Assembly (NCBI GenBank): GCA_017164015.1
Contig: CP071065.1
Coordinates: 7,345,501 to 7,409,500 of the forward strand
Direction: 5' to 3'
Source: Nostoc sp. UHCC 0702
Lineage (GTDB): Bacteria > Cyanobacteriota > Cyanobacteriia > Cyanobacteriales > Nostocaceae
Length of the DNA stretch: 64,000 nucleotides
Part shown: positions 43,601 through 51,905 of the stretch, piece after piece
How positions within the stretch are numbered: the first letter of the stretch is position 1
Layout: the number at the start of each line of letters is the position of its first letter
The notes under the pieces: generated by a model
The model's database searches: none
Told to the model about the DNA's origin: nothing
What the model saw: only the letters and a program-made list of their open reading frames with translations
Made by a program: the position numbers and the translations under genes

Positions 43601-44526
43601 CCGAGTTCGGTTTTGGCTTCCGTCTGTCACTGGATAAGCAAGCGGAATTTGCTGCCCAATTGTTACAGGAATTGGGACATGGGGAAAACATTTCTCAGGA
43701 TTTAGTGAAATCTATCCTCAATGCTGAACAAAAATCTGAAGCTGATATTTGGGAACAAAGGGAAAAAGTAGCACTGTTACAACAGAAGTTAGATCAAATT
43801 TCAACTACACAACTCAACCCTAATCTCAAATTCAAAATCCAAAATCTCAAATCGTTAGCAGATTACTTGGTGAGAAAAAGCGTCTGGATTATTGGCGGTG
43901 ATGGTTGGGCTTATGATATTGACTTTGGTGGTATTGACCATGTGCTAGCAAGTGGTCGCAATGTCAACATCTTAGTTATGGATACCGAAGTGTATTCTAA
44001 TACAGGCGGTCAAGCTTCTAAAGCGACTCCACGGGCAGCAGTGGCGAAATTTGCCGCTAGTGGTAAGCCTGCACCGAAAAAAGACTTAGGTTTGATTGCT
44101 ATGACCTACGGTAATGTTTACGTAGCGAGTGTAGCATTAGGCGCAAGAGATGAGCATACCTTGAAAGCATTTTTAGAAGCAGAAGCTTATGATGGCCCAT
44201 CCTTGATTATTGCTTACAGCCATTGCATAGCTCACGGGATTAATATGACCACAGGCATGAATCATCAGAAAGCTTTGGTAGAATCAGGGCGTTGGCTGCT
44301 GTATCGGCATAATCCAGAGTTGGAGAAACAAGGTAAAAATCCCTTGCAATTGGATATGCGATCGCCTACTCAATTAGTAGAACAGTCAATGTATCAAGAA
44401 AATCGCTTCAAAATGCTCACCAAGAGCAAACCTGAGCTTGCCAAGCACTTGCTAGAACAGGCGCAAGCTGAAGTAAATGCACGTTGGCAGATGTACCAAT
44501 ATCTAGCAGAACGTAAAATACCTTAA
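40648..44526 (+). CDS. nifJ: Pyruvate:ferredoxin (flavodoxin) oxidoreductase with repeat expansion
   Basis: 1292 residues, about 100 longer than usual. Domains in order: the pyruvate-binding N-terminal domain (AIYPITPSSAMGEWAD), domain II, then after the insert IIGGRYGLSSKEFTPAMVK, MFYGLGSDGTVGANKNSIKI, two [4Fe-4S] clusters (CVQCGKCVMICPHSA, CTGCAICVNICPAKN), CAGCGETPY, and the TPP region GDGWAYDIDFGGIDHV and MDTEVYSNTGGQASKATP. It splits pyruvate to acetyl-CoA and CO2, reducing ferredoxin or flavodoxin. Residues about 357-380 are an 8-residue period (QGSRGAGE) and 385-459 are 25 copies of SSP, encoded by octamer and nonamer DNA repeats. They lie in the linker after domain II, where an insert may be tolerated. 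Confidence 0.93.
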   Translation: MNKTFATIDGNEAVARVAYKLNEVIAIYPITPSSAMGEWADAWSAENRPNLWGTVPSVVQMQSEGGAAGAVHGALQTGSLSTTFTASQGLLLMIPNLYKIAGELTSAVVHVAARSLATHALSIFGDHSDVMAARATGFALLCSASVQESQDLALIAHAATLEARVSFMHFFDGFRSSHEVQKVKLLSDEELRSLINENHILAHRSRALTPDRPILRGTAQNPDVYFQAREGANPYYNACPEIVQRIMDKFGELTGRHYQIYEYHGASDADRVIVIMGSGCETVHETVDYLNAHGEKVGVVKVRLYRPFDVQRFVAVLPDSVQAIAVLDRTKEPGSAGEPLYLDVVAAIHEGWGAIEQGSRGAGVQGSRGAGEQGCRGAGEENSTSSPSSPSSPSSPSSPSSPSSPSSPSSPSSPSSPSSPSSPSSPSSPSSPSSPSSPSSPSSPSSPSSPSSPSSPSSPKIIGGRYGLSSKEFTPAMVKGIFDHLAQSQPKNHFTIGINDDVSHTSLSFDPNFSTEPDNVVRAMFYGLGSDGTVGANKNSIKIIGEETDNYAQGYFVYDSKKSGSMTVSHLRFGPQPIRSTYLIDKANFIGCHHWGFLERIDVLKAAIPGATLLLNSPYDADTVWKYLPLQVQQQIIDKHLKVYVINANQVARDSGMGGRINTIMQVCFFALAGVLPQEEAIAKIKQAIEKTYGKKGAEVVRMNLQAVDNTLDNLHKVDVPATINNLKSQIPNPKSLDGAPEFVQTVLGQIMVWQGDDLPVSALPADGTFPTGTAKWEKRNVAEEIPAWEPDVCVQCGKCVMICPHSAIRAKAYQSNELVNAPPAFKSIDAKDKDFANQKFTIQVAPEDCTGCAICVNICPAKNKAEPLQKAINMVQQLPLREQERKNWDFFLSLPHPDRRQLKLNQIRQQQLQEPLFEFSGACAGCGETPYLKLLTQLFGDRAVIANATGCSSIYGGNLPTTPWTTNAQGRGPAWSNSLFEDNAEFGFGFRLSLDKQAEFAAQLLQELGHGENISQDLVKSILNAEQKSEADIWEQREKVALLQQKLDQISTTQLNPNLKFKIQNLKSLADYLVRKSVWIIGGDGWAYDIDFGGIDHVLASGRNVNILVMDTEVYSNTGGQASKATPRAAVAKFAASGKPAPKKDLGLIAMTYGNVYVASVALGARDEHTLKAFLEAEAYDGPSLIIAYSHCIAHGINMTTGMNHQKALVESGRWLLYRHNPELEKQGKNPLQLDMRSPTQLVEQSMYQENRFKMLTKSKPELAKHLLEQAQAEVNARWQMYQYLAERKIP
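41718..41786 (+). repeat. Octamer repeat AGCAGGGG inside nifJ
   Basis: About eight tandem octamers (AGCAGGGG, TGCAGGGG and AGTAGGGG variants). Three units equal 24 nt, hence the eight-residue period in the protein. Loss or gain of a single unit shifts the reading frame. Confidence 0.85.
41800..42024 (+). repeat. Nonamer repeat TCATCCCCC inside nifJ, 25 copies
   Basis: 225 bp = 25 units of 9 bp (TCATCCCCC and TCATCTCCC), exactly in frame as Ser-Ser-Pro. The same nonamer occurs as its complement in the intergenic array at 19996-20092. Confidence 0.95.
42821..42860 (+). repeat. AAATCCC heptamer repeat inside nifJ
   Basis: About four tandem AAATCCC units encoding NNLKSQIPNPKS. A similar AAATCTC/AAATTC tract at about 43822-43860 encodes LKFKIQNLKS. 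Both are interdomain or loop positions. Confidence 0.7.
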
Positions 44527-44603
44527 TCACTGGACTTGTATGCTGCTTGACAAAATTCCTTTAGTTGTGCAAAAACATCCATATTGGTAGATGAAAATTA
44601 GTT

Positions 44604-44804
44604 GTGCTTTTTTCATTTACCGTTACTGGGGTGCTTGTTATTACAGGCATCCCTTTATTTTTTGTACAGCTACTACAAGCGCGATCGCTCTTTTTTAGTC
44701 TAAAGTCCAGATATAACAAACGATCAGATTCAGATGAAAGCACCTCTATTGTTACTAAATTTAAAATATTATTAAATTATTTCCAAATAAGTTACTTTTT
44801 GTAA
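44604..44804 (+). CDS. Doubtful small membrane ORF
   Basis: 66 codons from a GTG, with one hydrophobic segment (FTVTGVLVITGIPLFFVQLL) and a polar tail. No ribosome binding site and no recognised family. It may be a remnant; low confidence. Confidence 0.2.
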   Translation: MLFSFTVTGVLVITGIPLFFVQLLQARSLFFSLKSRYNKRSDSDESTSIVTKFKILLNYFQISYFL

Positions 44805-44824
44805 CAAGGTAATTAAATTCACAT

Positions 44825-46141
44825 ATGAACAAACAGCAACTACCACCAGGAAGCTTTGGTCTACCTTTTTTAGGTGAGACATTTGACTTTATTTCTGACC
44901 CCTACCAGTTTGTTAACAAGCGCTATCGCCAATACGGGCCGATCTCCAAAACTAATCTTTTTGGCAAACCAACTGTAGTGATAGCAGGGCCAGAAGCGGT
45001 TGAATTTGTCCTTGTCAAACATATGGAGTATTTTTCTTGGCGTGAAGGATGGCCCAAGAATTTCAAAGTCTTGTTAGGTGAATCACTGTTTCTGCAAGAT
45101 GGAGAAGAAAACCGTAAAAATCGTCGTTTGATGATGCCGGCGCTACATGGGCCAGCATTAGCAAATTACCTAACTGCAATGGAGAATATCACACTTAGTT
45201 ATTTGAAAAAGTGGGAAGAAAAACAAGAATTTAACTGGTATCAAGAATTTAAACAGCTAACATTTGATATTGCTAGTCAGTTGTTGGTAGGTACTAATGC
45301 AGGTTCTGAAAATCAGCGCTTGAGTCGCTTATTTCAAGAACTGACAAATGGTTTATTGGCGATTAATCCACTACCTTTACCATTTACTACACTGGGGAAA
45401 GCCGTAGCAGCTCGCAATCAAATTCTAGAGTATATCACCAAAGTTGTTAGAGAACGTCAGCAACATCCTACTAAAGATGCTCTGAGTTTATTAATACAAG
45501 CCAAAGATGAAGATGGTAACAGCTTAAGTGAGAAAGAACTGATTGCCCAAGCAGTACTGTTAGTCTTTGCAGGACATGAAACTACAACTTCTATGTTGAC
45601 TTGGTTATGTGTAGAATTAGCCCGGAAACCAGAAATTCTGCAACGTGCTAGAGAAGAACAATTACAACTTGCTAGTAAAGGTAGTTTAGACTTAGAACAA
45701 CTAAATCAAATGCCTTATTTAGACCAAATTTTCTCGGAAGTAGAGAGAGTTTATCCACCTATTAATGGGGGTTTCCGTGGTGTTATCAAAGAGTTTGAAT
45801 ATAATGGTTTTTATGTACCCGCCGGTTGGCAATTGCTTTATTCAATAACCGTAACTCATCGCCTAGAAGAAATTTACCCTCAACCAGAACATTTTGATCC
45901 AGACCGTTTCAGCCCCCAGCGTCAAGAAAATAAACAGTATCCTTTTAGTTTAATTGGTTTTGGGGGTGGGCCACGCATCTGTATCGGCATAGCCTTTGCC
46001 AAAATGGAAATGAAGATTGTTCTCGCCCATCTTCTACGTAGCTATCATTGGGACATATTGCCTAATCAAAGTTTAGATATAGTGCGACTGCCCACGAATC
46101 GTCCCAAAGATGGGTTACGAGTTAGATTTCAGCCTCGGTGA
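44825..46141 (+). CDS. Cytochrome P450 (CYP120-like)
   Basis: 438 residues. I-helix AGHETTTSM, ExxR motif (EVER), and haem-binding FGGGPRICIGIAF with the cysteine near residue 385. The N-terminus starts PPGSFGLPFLGETFDFI, the pattern of cyanobacterial CYP120 proteins, which hydroxylate retinoid-like compounds. The substrate here is unknown. Start ATG 44825. The stop overlaps a possible GTG of the next gene, so the two are probably translated together. Confidence 0.88.
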   Translation: MNKQQLPPGSFGLPFLGETFDFISDPYQFVNKRYRQYGPISKTNLFGKPTVVIAGPEAVEFVLVKHMEYFSWREGWPKNFKVLLGESLFLQDGEENRKNRRLMMPALHGPALANYLTAMENITLSYLKKWEEKQEFNWYQEFKQLTFDIASQLLVGTNAGSENQRLSRLFQELTNGLLAINPLPLPFTTLGKAVAARNQILEYITKVVRERQQHPTKDALSLLIQAKDEDGNSLSEKELIAQAVLLVFAGHETTTSMLTWLCVELARKPEILQRAREEQLQLASKGSLDLEQLNQMPYLDQIFSEVERVYPPINGGFRGVIKEFEYNGFYVPAGWQLLYSITVTHRLEEIYPQPEHFDPDRFSPQRQENKQYPFSLIGFGGGPRICIGIAFAKMEMKIVLAHLLRSYHWDILPNQSLDIVRLPTNRPKDGLRVRFQPR

Positions 46142-46149
46142 AATATTCT

Positions 46150-46959
46150 ATGGCATCTCAAGTAGACATACATTTACCTCAAGGAGTTTTGCAAGCCTTG
46201 CAAAACTTCAAAAATTTTGTTGGTGAAGGCGTTAACTCTTTCACCAACTCAGCACAGCAAGTTGGAGAGTCTTTAAAGACAAACGCTACGCAAACGACTA
46301 ATAAAGCAATTGATACAGTTACGACTACTCTTGAGCAAGCTAAAGGTTCTTTAGAACAAAGTTGGCAAACAGCCGAACAAGTTAAGAATACAACATCCAC
46401 AGCAGTTAAGGATGCGATCGCTGAACGTGTTGGCAAAGTCATCACTGACTCTGTGAATGATTGGCTAATACAACACCCCACTTTGTTGCAACTAATTCAA
46501 ATACTAAATTGGGCAGTTAATCATCCAATTATTAGTTTAGTAATTTTGCTTTTTGCTCTGGCTTTCATCTGGAGTATCATCAAAGCAATTATTCGCTTGA
46601 TTGAAACAGCAAGTTGGTCAATATTAAAACTACCTGTAAAATTAATTTACAGGTTTTTAAAAATTAGCTTTTTATCCTTGACCAAAGTTAGCAGTTTAGT
46701 GATTCAAAAAATCACAGGTGCTAAAAAAACTGATGAAACACCAGTTTTGCTACCTACAAATGCTCAAATAGTTTCTCAAAATAAGCAGCAAAGATTAGCA
46801 GAAATTTCTAGTCGTTTAGCAATCATTCAACAAGAACAAAAAGAGCTTTTACAAGAAGCAGCAGACTTAATTGCTTCAGATCCAATAGAGATAACATTAC
46901 CAGAAATTAACAGGACTTACGCAACTGGCACACATATTTTTGGCGATGGCAGTCAATAG
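46150..46959 (+). CDS. Unrecognised membrane protein coupled to the P450
   Basis: 269 residues from ATG 46150 (a GTG at 46138 overlaps the P450 stop and would add four). An amphipathic, Ser/Thr-rich N-terminal part with many Gln/Asn (VGEGVNSFTNSAQQVGESLK), a strong hydrophobic stretch (IISLVILLFALAFIWSIIKAI), a basic region and a C-terminal coiled coil (RLAIIQQEQKELLQEAADLI). The last 16 codons, RTYATGTHIFGDGSQ and stop, are sequence of a MITE end, so the original C-terminus has been replaced. No family recognised. Confidence 0.65.
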   Translation: MASQVDIHLPQGVLQALQNFKNFVGEGVNSFTNSAQQVGESLKTNATQTTNKAIDTVTTTLEQAKGSLEQSWQTAEQVKNTTSTAVKDAIAERVGKVITDSVNDWLIQHPTLLQLIQILNWAVNHPIISLVILLFALAFIWSIIKAIIRLIETASWSILKLPVKLIYRFLKISFLSLTKVSSLVIQKITGAKKTDETPVLLPTNAQIVSQNKQQRLAEISSRLAIIQQEQKELLQEAADLIASDPIEITLPEINRTYATGTHIFGDGSQ

Positions 46960-47093
46960 GAGCCAGCGCGTTGCGGAGGTTCCCTCCGTTGTAGCGACTG
47001 GCGTTCAAGAGTCAATGGTCAAAAATCAAGCTTTTTTGGACTATTGACTATTGACAACCCACAAAGAAAAAATATGACACTTGCGTAAGTCCT
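46912..47093. mobile_element. MITE copy A, AGGACTTACGC ends, inside the P450-partner gene
   Basis: Left AGGACTTACGCAACTGGCAC (from 46912) and right TGCGTAAGTCCT (to 47093) are inverted repeats. The interior holds GACTATTGACTATTGAC repeats. About 40 bp at the left end match the complement of copy B at 48606-48749. Confidence 0.75.
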
Positions 47094-47116
47094 AATTAAA
47101 TTAAGCAGTAGGTAAT

Positions 47117-48028
47117 TTAAGTTCCATAAGTTGCTTGCAACCGTTGTAAAAGATATTCTCCCGCAAGAATGGGTAGATAAATAGATTTGTCTTTCTGAAA
47201 ATCCAAACAAGCAATTTCTGTATCATCATTAGGATGACAGAAAAAAGCGATAGAATACCGGGACTGTCTCACCCTGTTGTCATTGGGAATGATGACTCGA
47301 TGTTTAGTTGAGCAAAAGATATGATTAGTCCAGCGTTGCATTAAATCGCCAGTGTTGACCACTACTGTATCAGGAATTGAAGGGGCTGCAATCCACTCTC
47401 CTGAAGTTGTTTGCACTTCCAAACCCCCGACTTGATCCTGGAAAAGTAAAGTAATACTCCCATAATCAGAATGTTCACCTGCGCGCCCTTGTTCGGGTTT
47501 AGCTGGTATTTCCAATGGGGGATAGTGCAGTAATCGCAAGGTATGCTGTTGTTGATTATGTCGTGTAGTAAAAAAATCTTCTGGCAATTCCAACGCCAAA
47601 GCAAATGCTTGCAAAACTGTGTTAGCAATTTCTGTGCAAGCTTCATAGAAAGCTATGATTGCAGGGTCTTTGGCTGGGGAGATGGAAGATATCTGGCGAG
47701 AAACTAATTCGGCTTTGCCTAAATTAAACGCTTCTTTTAAGTCGCCTGGTTTGTTGGGGTCGAGGCGTTCTCTTTCAATACCAACATAACCTGTATTGTT
47801 GAATTTGTTACTCCAAGCAAGTTGCTGTTTGACTGCTAAAGGTAAATTGAAGAAAGATTTACTTTGGGTGAATACTTGCTGAACCAAGTCTTTTGAAATT
47901 CCGGGATTTTGCAAGTACATGAAGCCAATTTCATGACAAGCTTGATAGATTTGTTTGACTACAGTTTGCCGAGTTTTTTGATCACCATTCGCTAAGGGGG
48001 CTAAATCAATTACTGGAATTGTAAACAT
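47117..48028 (-). CDS. Isopenicillin-N-synthase-like 2OG-Fe(II) oxygenase
   Basis: 303 residues. Iron ligands: His and Asp in EHSDYGSITLL and His in CSTKHRV; 2-oxoglutarate Arg-x-Ser in RQSRYSIAFF. The N-terminus (IPVIDLAPL and HEIGFMYLQNPG) is typical of this plant- and fungal-like family in cyanobacteria. Substrate unknown. It lies convergent to the P450 pair across a MITE. Confidence 0.88.
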   Translation of the reverse strand: MFTIPVIDLAPLANGDQKTRQTVVKQIYQACHEIGFMYLQNPGISKDLVQQVFTQSKSFFNLPLAVKQQLAWSNKFNNTGYVGIERERLDPNKPGDLKEAFNLGKAELVSRQISSISPAKDPAIIAFYEACTEIANTVLQAFALALELPEDFFTTRHNQQQHTLRLLHYPPLEIPAKPEQGRAGEHSDYGSITLLFQDQVGGLEVQTTSGEWIAAPSIPDTVVVNTGDLMQRWTNHIFCSTKHRVIIPNDNRVRQSRYSIAFFCHPNDDTEIACLDFQKDKSIYLPILAGEYLLQRLQATYGT

Positions 48029-48192
48029 ATGATCTGCTGTTTGACATTGATGTTGATTGATAAGTGATGACTGTCAGCGGTCAAAATTTCAAAACTATAG
48101 CTAATTACTGGAAGATTGCTTCTATTTTTGATATGATATTTGATTTTTTTGTTTTAACAACTCCTTTGAAAAGATAACCAATTGATTTAATC

Positions 48193-48285
48193 ATGACTTA
48201 CGCACGGACTATGATTTTACGTCATTACGAGCTGAGCGTTGTAATCGCAAAAGCTGAGTTTTTCGTCACGAGTGCGTAAGTCCTA
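48193..48285. mobile_element. MITE-like element C with GACTTACGCAC ends
   Basis: GACTTACGCAC (48195-48205) and GTGCGTAAGTC (48272-48282) are perfect inverted repeats. The interior differs from copies A and B, so this is a related subfamily. Confidence 0.65.
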
Positions 48286-48605
48286 TTAATTTAAAACGAA
48301 TAGTTTCTGAAGATACTCATGCTTGATCACTATAACCAATGTTCTGACCATTGCCAAATTTTGGAACATTTTCTCAGTAGCCCATACAAGTAGCGGCTCT
48401 CCTTAATTAAAAAGCAGAGGTCAATATCTTAACCATATTAGTTGAATAAGTCAGAAAAGCTGAACAAGTTAGAAAGTTAGGAAACTGGGAAAAATATAAT
48501 ATTTTAAGAAAATTAAATAATTCTAGTGAAAACTCTTGTTTAATCAATCAAAAGAATGTATATTTGTACGTGACTATATTGAATAAACAATTAAAAATCT
48601 ATTTT

Positions 48606-48749
48606 AGGACTTACGCGCATTGTCATATATTTTTGACAAAAATCGTCCAAAGTCAAGAGTCAAAAGTCCAAAAACCTTGACTTTTTACCCTTGACTATTG
48701 ACTCAGTACTGCCATCGCAGAAAATATGTGTGCCAGTTGCGTAAGTCCT
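48606..48749. mobile_element. MITE copy B, AGGACTTACGC ends
   Basis: AGGACTTACGC at 48606 and GCGTAAGTCCT to 48749, with interior CAAAGTCAAGAGTCAAAAGTCC repeats. The right end plus about 40 bp is the complement of the left end of copy A. The rest of 48029-48897 is AT-rich, without a gene. Confidence 0.75.
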
Positions 48750-48897
48750 GTATTTCTCAGCATCATATTTTATCAAAAATTATTACCCTTAATCAAAAAA
48801 TATTGAATTTAAATCGTGAAATAATAAACAAATTTAATTTATTATCTTGTATTTGAAAATTTGATAATAATCAGGAGATAAAATTAGGCAAATACGT

Positions 48898-49425
48898 ATG
48901 AAATATTCAGGATTTACCCTATGGTTTACAGGGCTTTCTGGTGCTGGTAAAACCACAATTTCCAAAGGCGTGGCATTGGAATTAAAAGCACGAGGTTGTC
49001 GGGTAGAAGTCTTAGATGGGGATATAGTTCGGACTCATCTGTCTTCTGAATTAGGATTTAGCAAAAAAGACCGAGATATAAACGTCCGGCGAATTGGGTT
49101 TGTTTCCAGTCTGCTGAGTCGGAATCAGGTTATAGCTATTGTGGCTGCAATTAGTCCTTATAGAGATGTCCGCAACGAAGTACGACAGATGAATCAAACC
49201 TTTGTTGAAGTTTATGTCAAAGCATCTTTAGAAGCTTGTGAACAAAGGGATGTCAAAGGATTATACGCATTAGCTAGAACCGGAAAAATCAAAGAATTCA
49301 CAGGTATCGATAGTCCTTATGAAGAACCTTTAAATCCAGAAATAATCTGTAATACTCAATATGAAAGCATCGATGAAAGTATTACAAAAGTAATGCAAAT
49401 GCTGGAAGAATACGGCTACATATAA
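48898..49425 (+). CDS. cysC: Adenylylsulfate (APS) kinase
   Basis: 175 residues. Walker A GLSGAGKTT, VLDGDIVRTHLSSELGFS, DRDINVRRIGFV, AAISPYRDVRNEVR, and FVEVYVKASLEACEQRDVKGLYALARTG are all standard CysC. It phosphorylates APS to PAPS in sulfate activation. ATG 48898 follows a long AT-rich leader. A terminator lies at 49562-49586. Confidence 0.92.
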   Translation: MKYSGFTLWFTGLSGAGKTTISKGVALELKARGCRVEVLDGDIVRTHLSSELGFSKKDRDINVRRIGFVSSLLSRNQVIAIVAAISPYRDVRNEVRQMNQTFVEVYVKASLEACEQRDVKGLYALARTGKIKEFTGIDSPYEEPLNPEIICNTQYESIDESITKVMQMLEEYGYI

Positions 49426-49561
49426 AATATGTTGTAGTGAAGCTTTAACAGCCGTGAACGCGAATCAGCTAATATAGCAATCCCAATTAAATGGTGAGAT
49501 GCTGCTCGAATTGAAATTACTCGGCGCAGTTTCAAAGCTTTAGGATTGCTTTGACATACTC

Positions 49562-49586
49562 CGCACCCTATAAGTGCGCTTTTTTA
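49562..49586 (+). terminator. Probable cysC terminator
   Basis: CGCAC, loop CCTATAA, GTGCG, then CTTTTTT. It lies 137 bp past the cysC stop. A separate inverted repeat AGCAATCC/GGATTGCT brackets 49476-49550 in front of it. Confidence 0.6.
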
Positions 49587-49718
49587 TTTGTCAGTCGCTA
49601 ATGGACAGAAGCGATCGCATCATTTCCCTTGAGCTACAGCATTCGTTACTATTAAAAGGCTGTCTTGTATTGCAGTATTCATCGTTTGGCAGCAATGCAG
49701 CTATAAAAGGAAGATAAC

Positions 49719-50681
49719 ATGTCGTTGATGGAATTGAGCCTCGATACAACACACGAGGCAGTTGATTGGGTTTGTACGCTGCTTGCTGACAATATTGATA
49801 TGAATGATGTTCACATCAGCGAATATGCCGAACAGCACCCAAGCGACCTAACGGAACCTCATTGGTCGTTTACCATTCGTTTGTATTTACCTTACGATGT
49901 CCATTCAAGGGTACGTAGAGAAAAAATTGTTAACCTGCTTTCTCCTCTGCACCGTACAGGAATAGCGACAGCCGTTGAAACAGCTGTGGTTGAAGAGAAA
50001 TTTACAGGCGCAGCAAAACCTGAACCTCTTGTGCATCGCATTGGCAAAAAATTCCTTATTGTTGCTCCTGATGCAGCTGATGAAACTGAGGCAACAGACG
50101 AAGTAATATTGAAACTAAAGACCAGCCTTGCCTTCGGTAGCGGTCTGCACCCAGCAACCATTCTCGCCCTCAACCTGCTTGAGCGTTACATCGTTCCTCA
50201 GATGCATGTCCTCGATTTAGGTTCAGGTTCAGGTATTTTGAGCGTTGCAATGGCAAAACTTGGGGCGACAGTTTTAGCACTGGACAACGACAGTATTGCA
50301 GTACAAGCCACTCAGGATGCTGTACATCGTAACGGGGTTGAACAGCAGGTGACAGTTATCCAAGGAAGCTTGGGTTCTGGGAGCGATATGGGACATTGGA
50401 TGGGTGGAGAAGTAAGCACCAATGTATCCAAAATCGAGGCTAAAGAAAGCTTTGATATCATAGTTGCGAATATCCTAGCAAGAGTGCATATTGCCCTTGC
50501 TGAAGATTATCAGCGATCGCTTCGTCAAACAAATCCCCAAGCTAGACTACTAATTACAGCCGGTTTTACCACCGATCACGAGGAAGATGTTGTTACAGCC
50601 TTAACAGCAGTAGGATTTGAAATCATCGATTCTGAAAGATTAAACGAATGGGTTGCACTTGCTTATAGACTTAGGAGTTAG
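49719..50681 (+). CDS. PrmA-like (ribosomal L11-type) methyltransferase
   Basis: 320 residues. SAM-binding LDLGSGSGILSVAMAKLGA, acidic loop LALDNDS, and VANILARVHIAL match the PrmA family; the pre-SAM motif reads FGSGLHPATILAL where standard PrmA has FGTGTHPTT. The N-terminal domain (residues 1-130) is a divergent ferredoxin-like fold. This is therefore either a second PrmA or a PrmA-like enzyme for another substrate. ATG 49719, with AGGAAG upstream. It is followed by STRR and C-rich repeats. Confidence 0.75.
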   Translation: MSLMELSLDTTHEAVDWVCTLLADNIDMNDVHISEYAEQHPSDLTEPHWSFTIRLYLPYDVHSRVRREKIVNLLSPLHRTGIATAVETAVVEEKFTGAAKPEPLVHRIGKKFLIVAPDAADETEATDEVILKLKTSLAFGSGLHPATILALNLLERYIVPQMHVLDLGSGSGILSVAMAKLGATVLALDNDSIAVQATQDAVHRNGVEQQVTVIQGSLGSGSDMGHWMGGEVSTNVSKIEAKESFDIIVANILARVHIALAEDYQRSLRQTNPQARLLITAGFTTDHEEDVVTALTAVGFEIIDSERLNEWVALAYRLRS

Positions 50682-50690
50682 GAGGCAGTG

Positions 50691-50855
50691 GTCAGTGGTC
50701 AGTTGTCAGTTGTCAGTTGTCAGTGGTCAGTGGTCAGTTGTCAGTTGTCAGGAGTTCTCCCCATCTCCCCTGCTCCCCTGCACCCCTTCCCCCCTGCACC
50801 CCTTCCCCCCTGCACCCCTTCCCCCCTGCTCCCCTTCCCCCCATCCCCCATCTCC
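50691..50855. repeat. GTCAGTT STRR and CCCCTTCCCCCCTGCA repeat tract
   Basis: 50691-50752 is tandem GTCAGTT/GTCAGTG. 50757-50850 is tandem CACCCCTTCCCCCCTG, about 16 bp per unit. It fills the whole gap between the PrmA-like and ureohydrolase genes. Confidence 0.75.
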
Positions 50856-51905
50856 TCATCCCTTAGACCGTTGCTGAGATAAATCCATCAAATTCGCCAG
50901 TTTGTAAACAATACGCGCACCTACATTCCCGTCCCACTCAGCATCACCGACTTCGCAAACGTCAAAGCCAATAATTTTTCTACCACTATTCACCACTTCT
51001 CGGAACAAACAATAAGTTTGCTCTAATTCCAGTCCGCCTGGAACAGGGGTTCCTGTACTCGAACAAAGTTTTGGATCGAGTCCATCCACATCAAAGCTAA
51101 TGTGAACATGTTCAGGTAAATTATTAATAATTTCTCGACATAAATCAATCCAAGTTGTGCCTGAATAAAGCTTTTGTTTAATAGCTGGGTCGTAATAAGC
51201 GACAATGCGATCGCTAGATTCGTTAATCATTTGCACTTCATAGTGAGAAATATCACGCAAACCCACCTGCACTAACTTGGTAATTTGCGGTATCTTCATG
51301 GCATTGAACATAATCGACGCATGGGAATATTCAAATCCTTCGTATGCGTCGCGTAAATCTGCGTGCGCGTCGATGTGCAAAATGCCGTAGTTGGGATATT
51401 TAGCAGCTAACGCTTGAAAATAACCCAACGGTGAACTATGATCACCACCAATGACCGCAACTCGTTTACCTTTGTTAATTGCGGCTTCACACTTTACAAA
51501 CAACCATTGATTCACCTGTTGACAAGCTTGATTAATTTCTGTCAGCACAGGAGTTAAATCTGGTGTTTCTGTCAGTGGCTTGCCTTGCGCCAATCGTTCG
51601 ATAATTTTTGCTGCTAAAGTGCGGTAGTATGTGTTTTTTTCTAAAATATCTTGGGGAATTTCCGCCATGAAAATTCCTTGTTTCCATCCATCAGGGTGGT
51701 CGAAATCAAATAAATCTAGTTGAGTCGAAGCATCAAGAATCCGCTGTGGGCCATTGGCTGTACCTGCGCCGTAGGAAACCGTGACTTCCCAGGGTACGGC
51801 GAAAACAATTAGATTGGCAGAGTCGTAATCAAACGGCAAACCCAAGAGGTTGCCATTAATTTCACCGATGTCGCTGGGGTTATAGTTTTCGAGTTGATTA
51901 ATCAT
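50856..51905 (-). CDS. Arginase/agmatinase-family ureohydrolase
   Basis: 349 residues. Binuclear metal motifs: GGDHSSPLG, HIDAHADLRDAYEG, and SFDVDGLDP. The N-terminal extension LENYNPSDIGEINGNLLGLPFD is longer than in short agmatinases. I start at ATG 51905, since the 29 codons upstream are a tandem repeat (IINHQSS). The family covers agmatinase, arginase and the nickel-dependent guanidine hydrolase; the substrate is not determined from this sequence, and no nickel-insertion genes lie next to it. Confidence 0.82.
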   Translation of the reverse strand: MINQLENYNPSDIGEINGNLLGLPFDYDSANLIVFAVPWEVTVSYGAGTANGPQRILDASTQLDLFDFDHPDGWKQGIFMAEIPQDILEKNTYYRTLAAKIIERLAQGKPLTETPDLTPVLTEINQACQQVNQWLFVKCEAAINKGKRVAVIGGDHSSPLGYFQALAAKYPNYGILHIDAHADLRDAYEGFEYSHASIMFNAMKIPQITKLVQVGLRDISHYEVQMINESSDRIVAYYDPAIKQKLYSGTTWIDLCREIINNLPEHVHISFDVDGLDPKLCSSTGTPVPGGLELEQTYCLFREVVNSGRKIIGFDVCEVGDAEWDGNVGARIVYKLANLMDLSQQRSKG

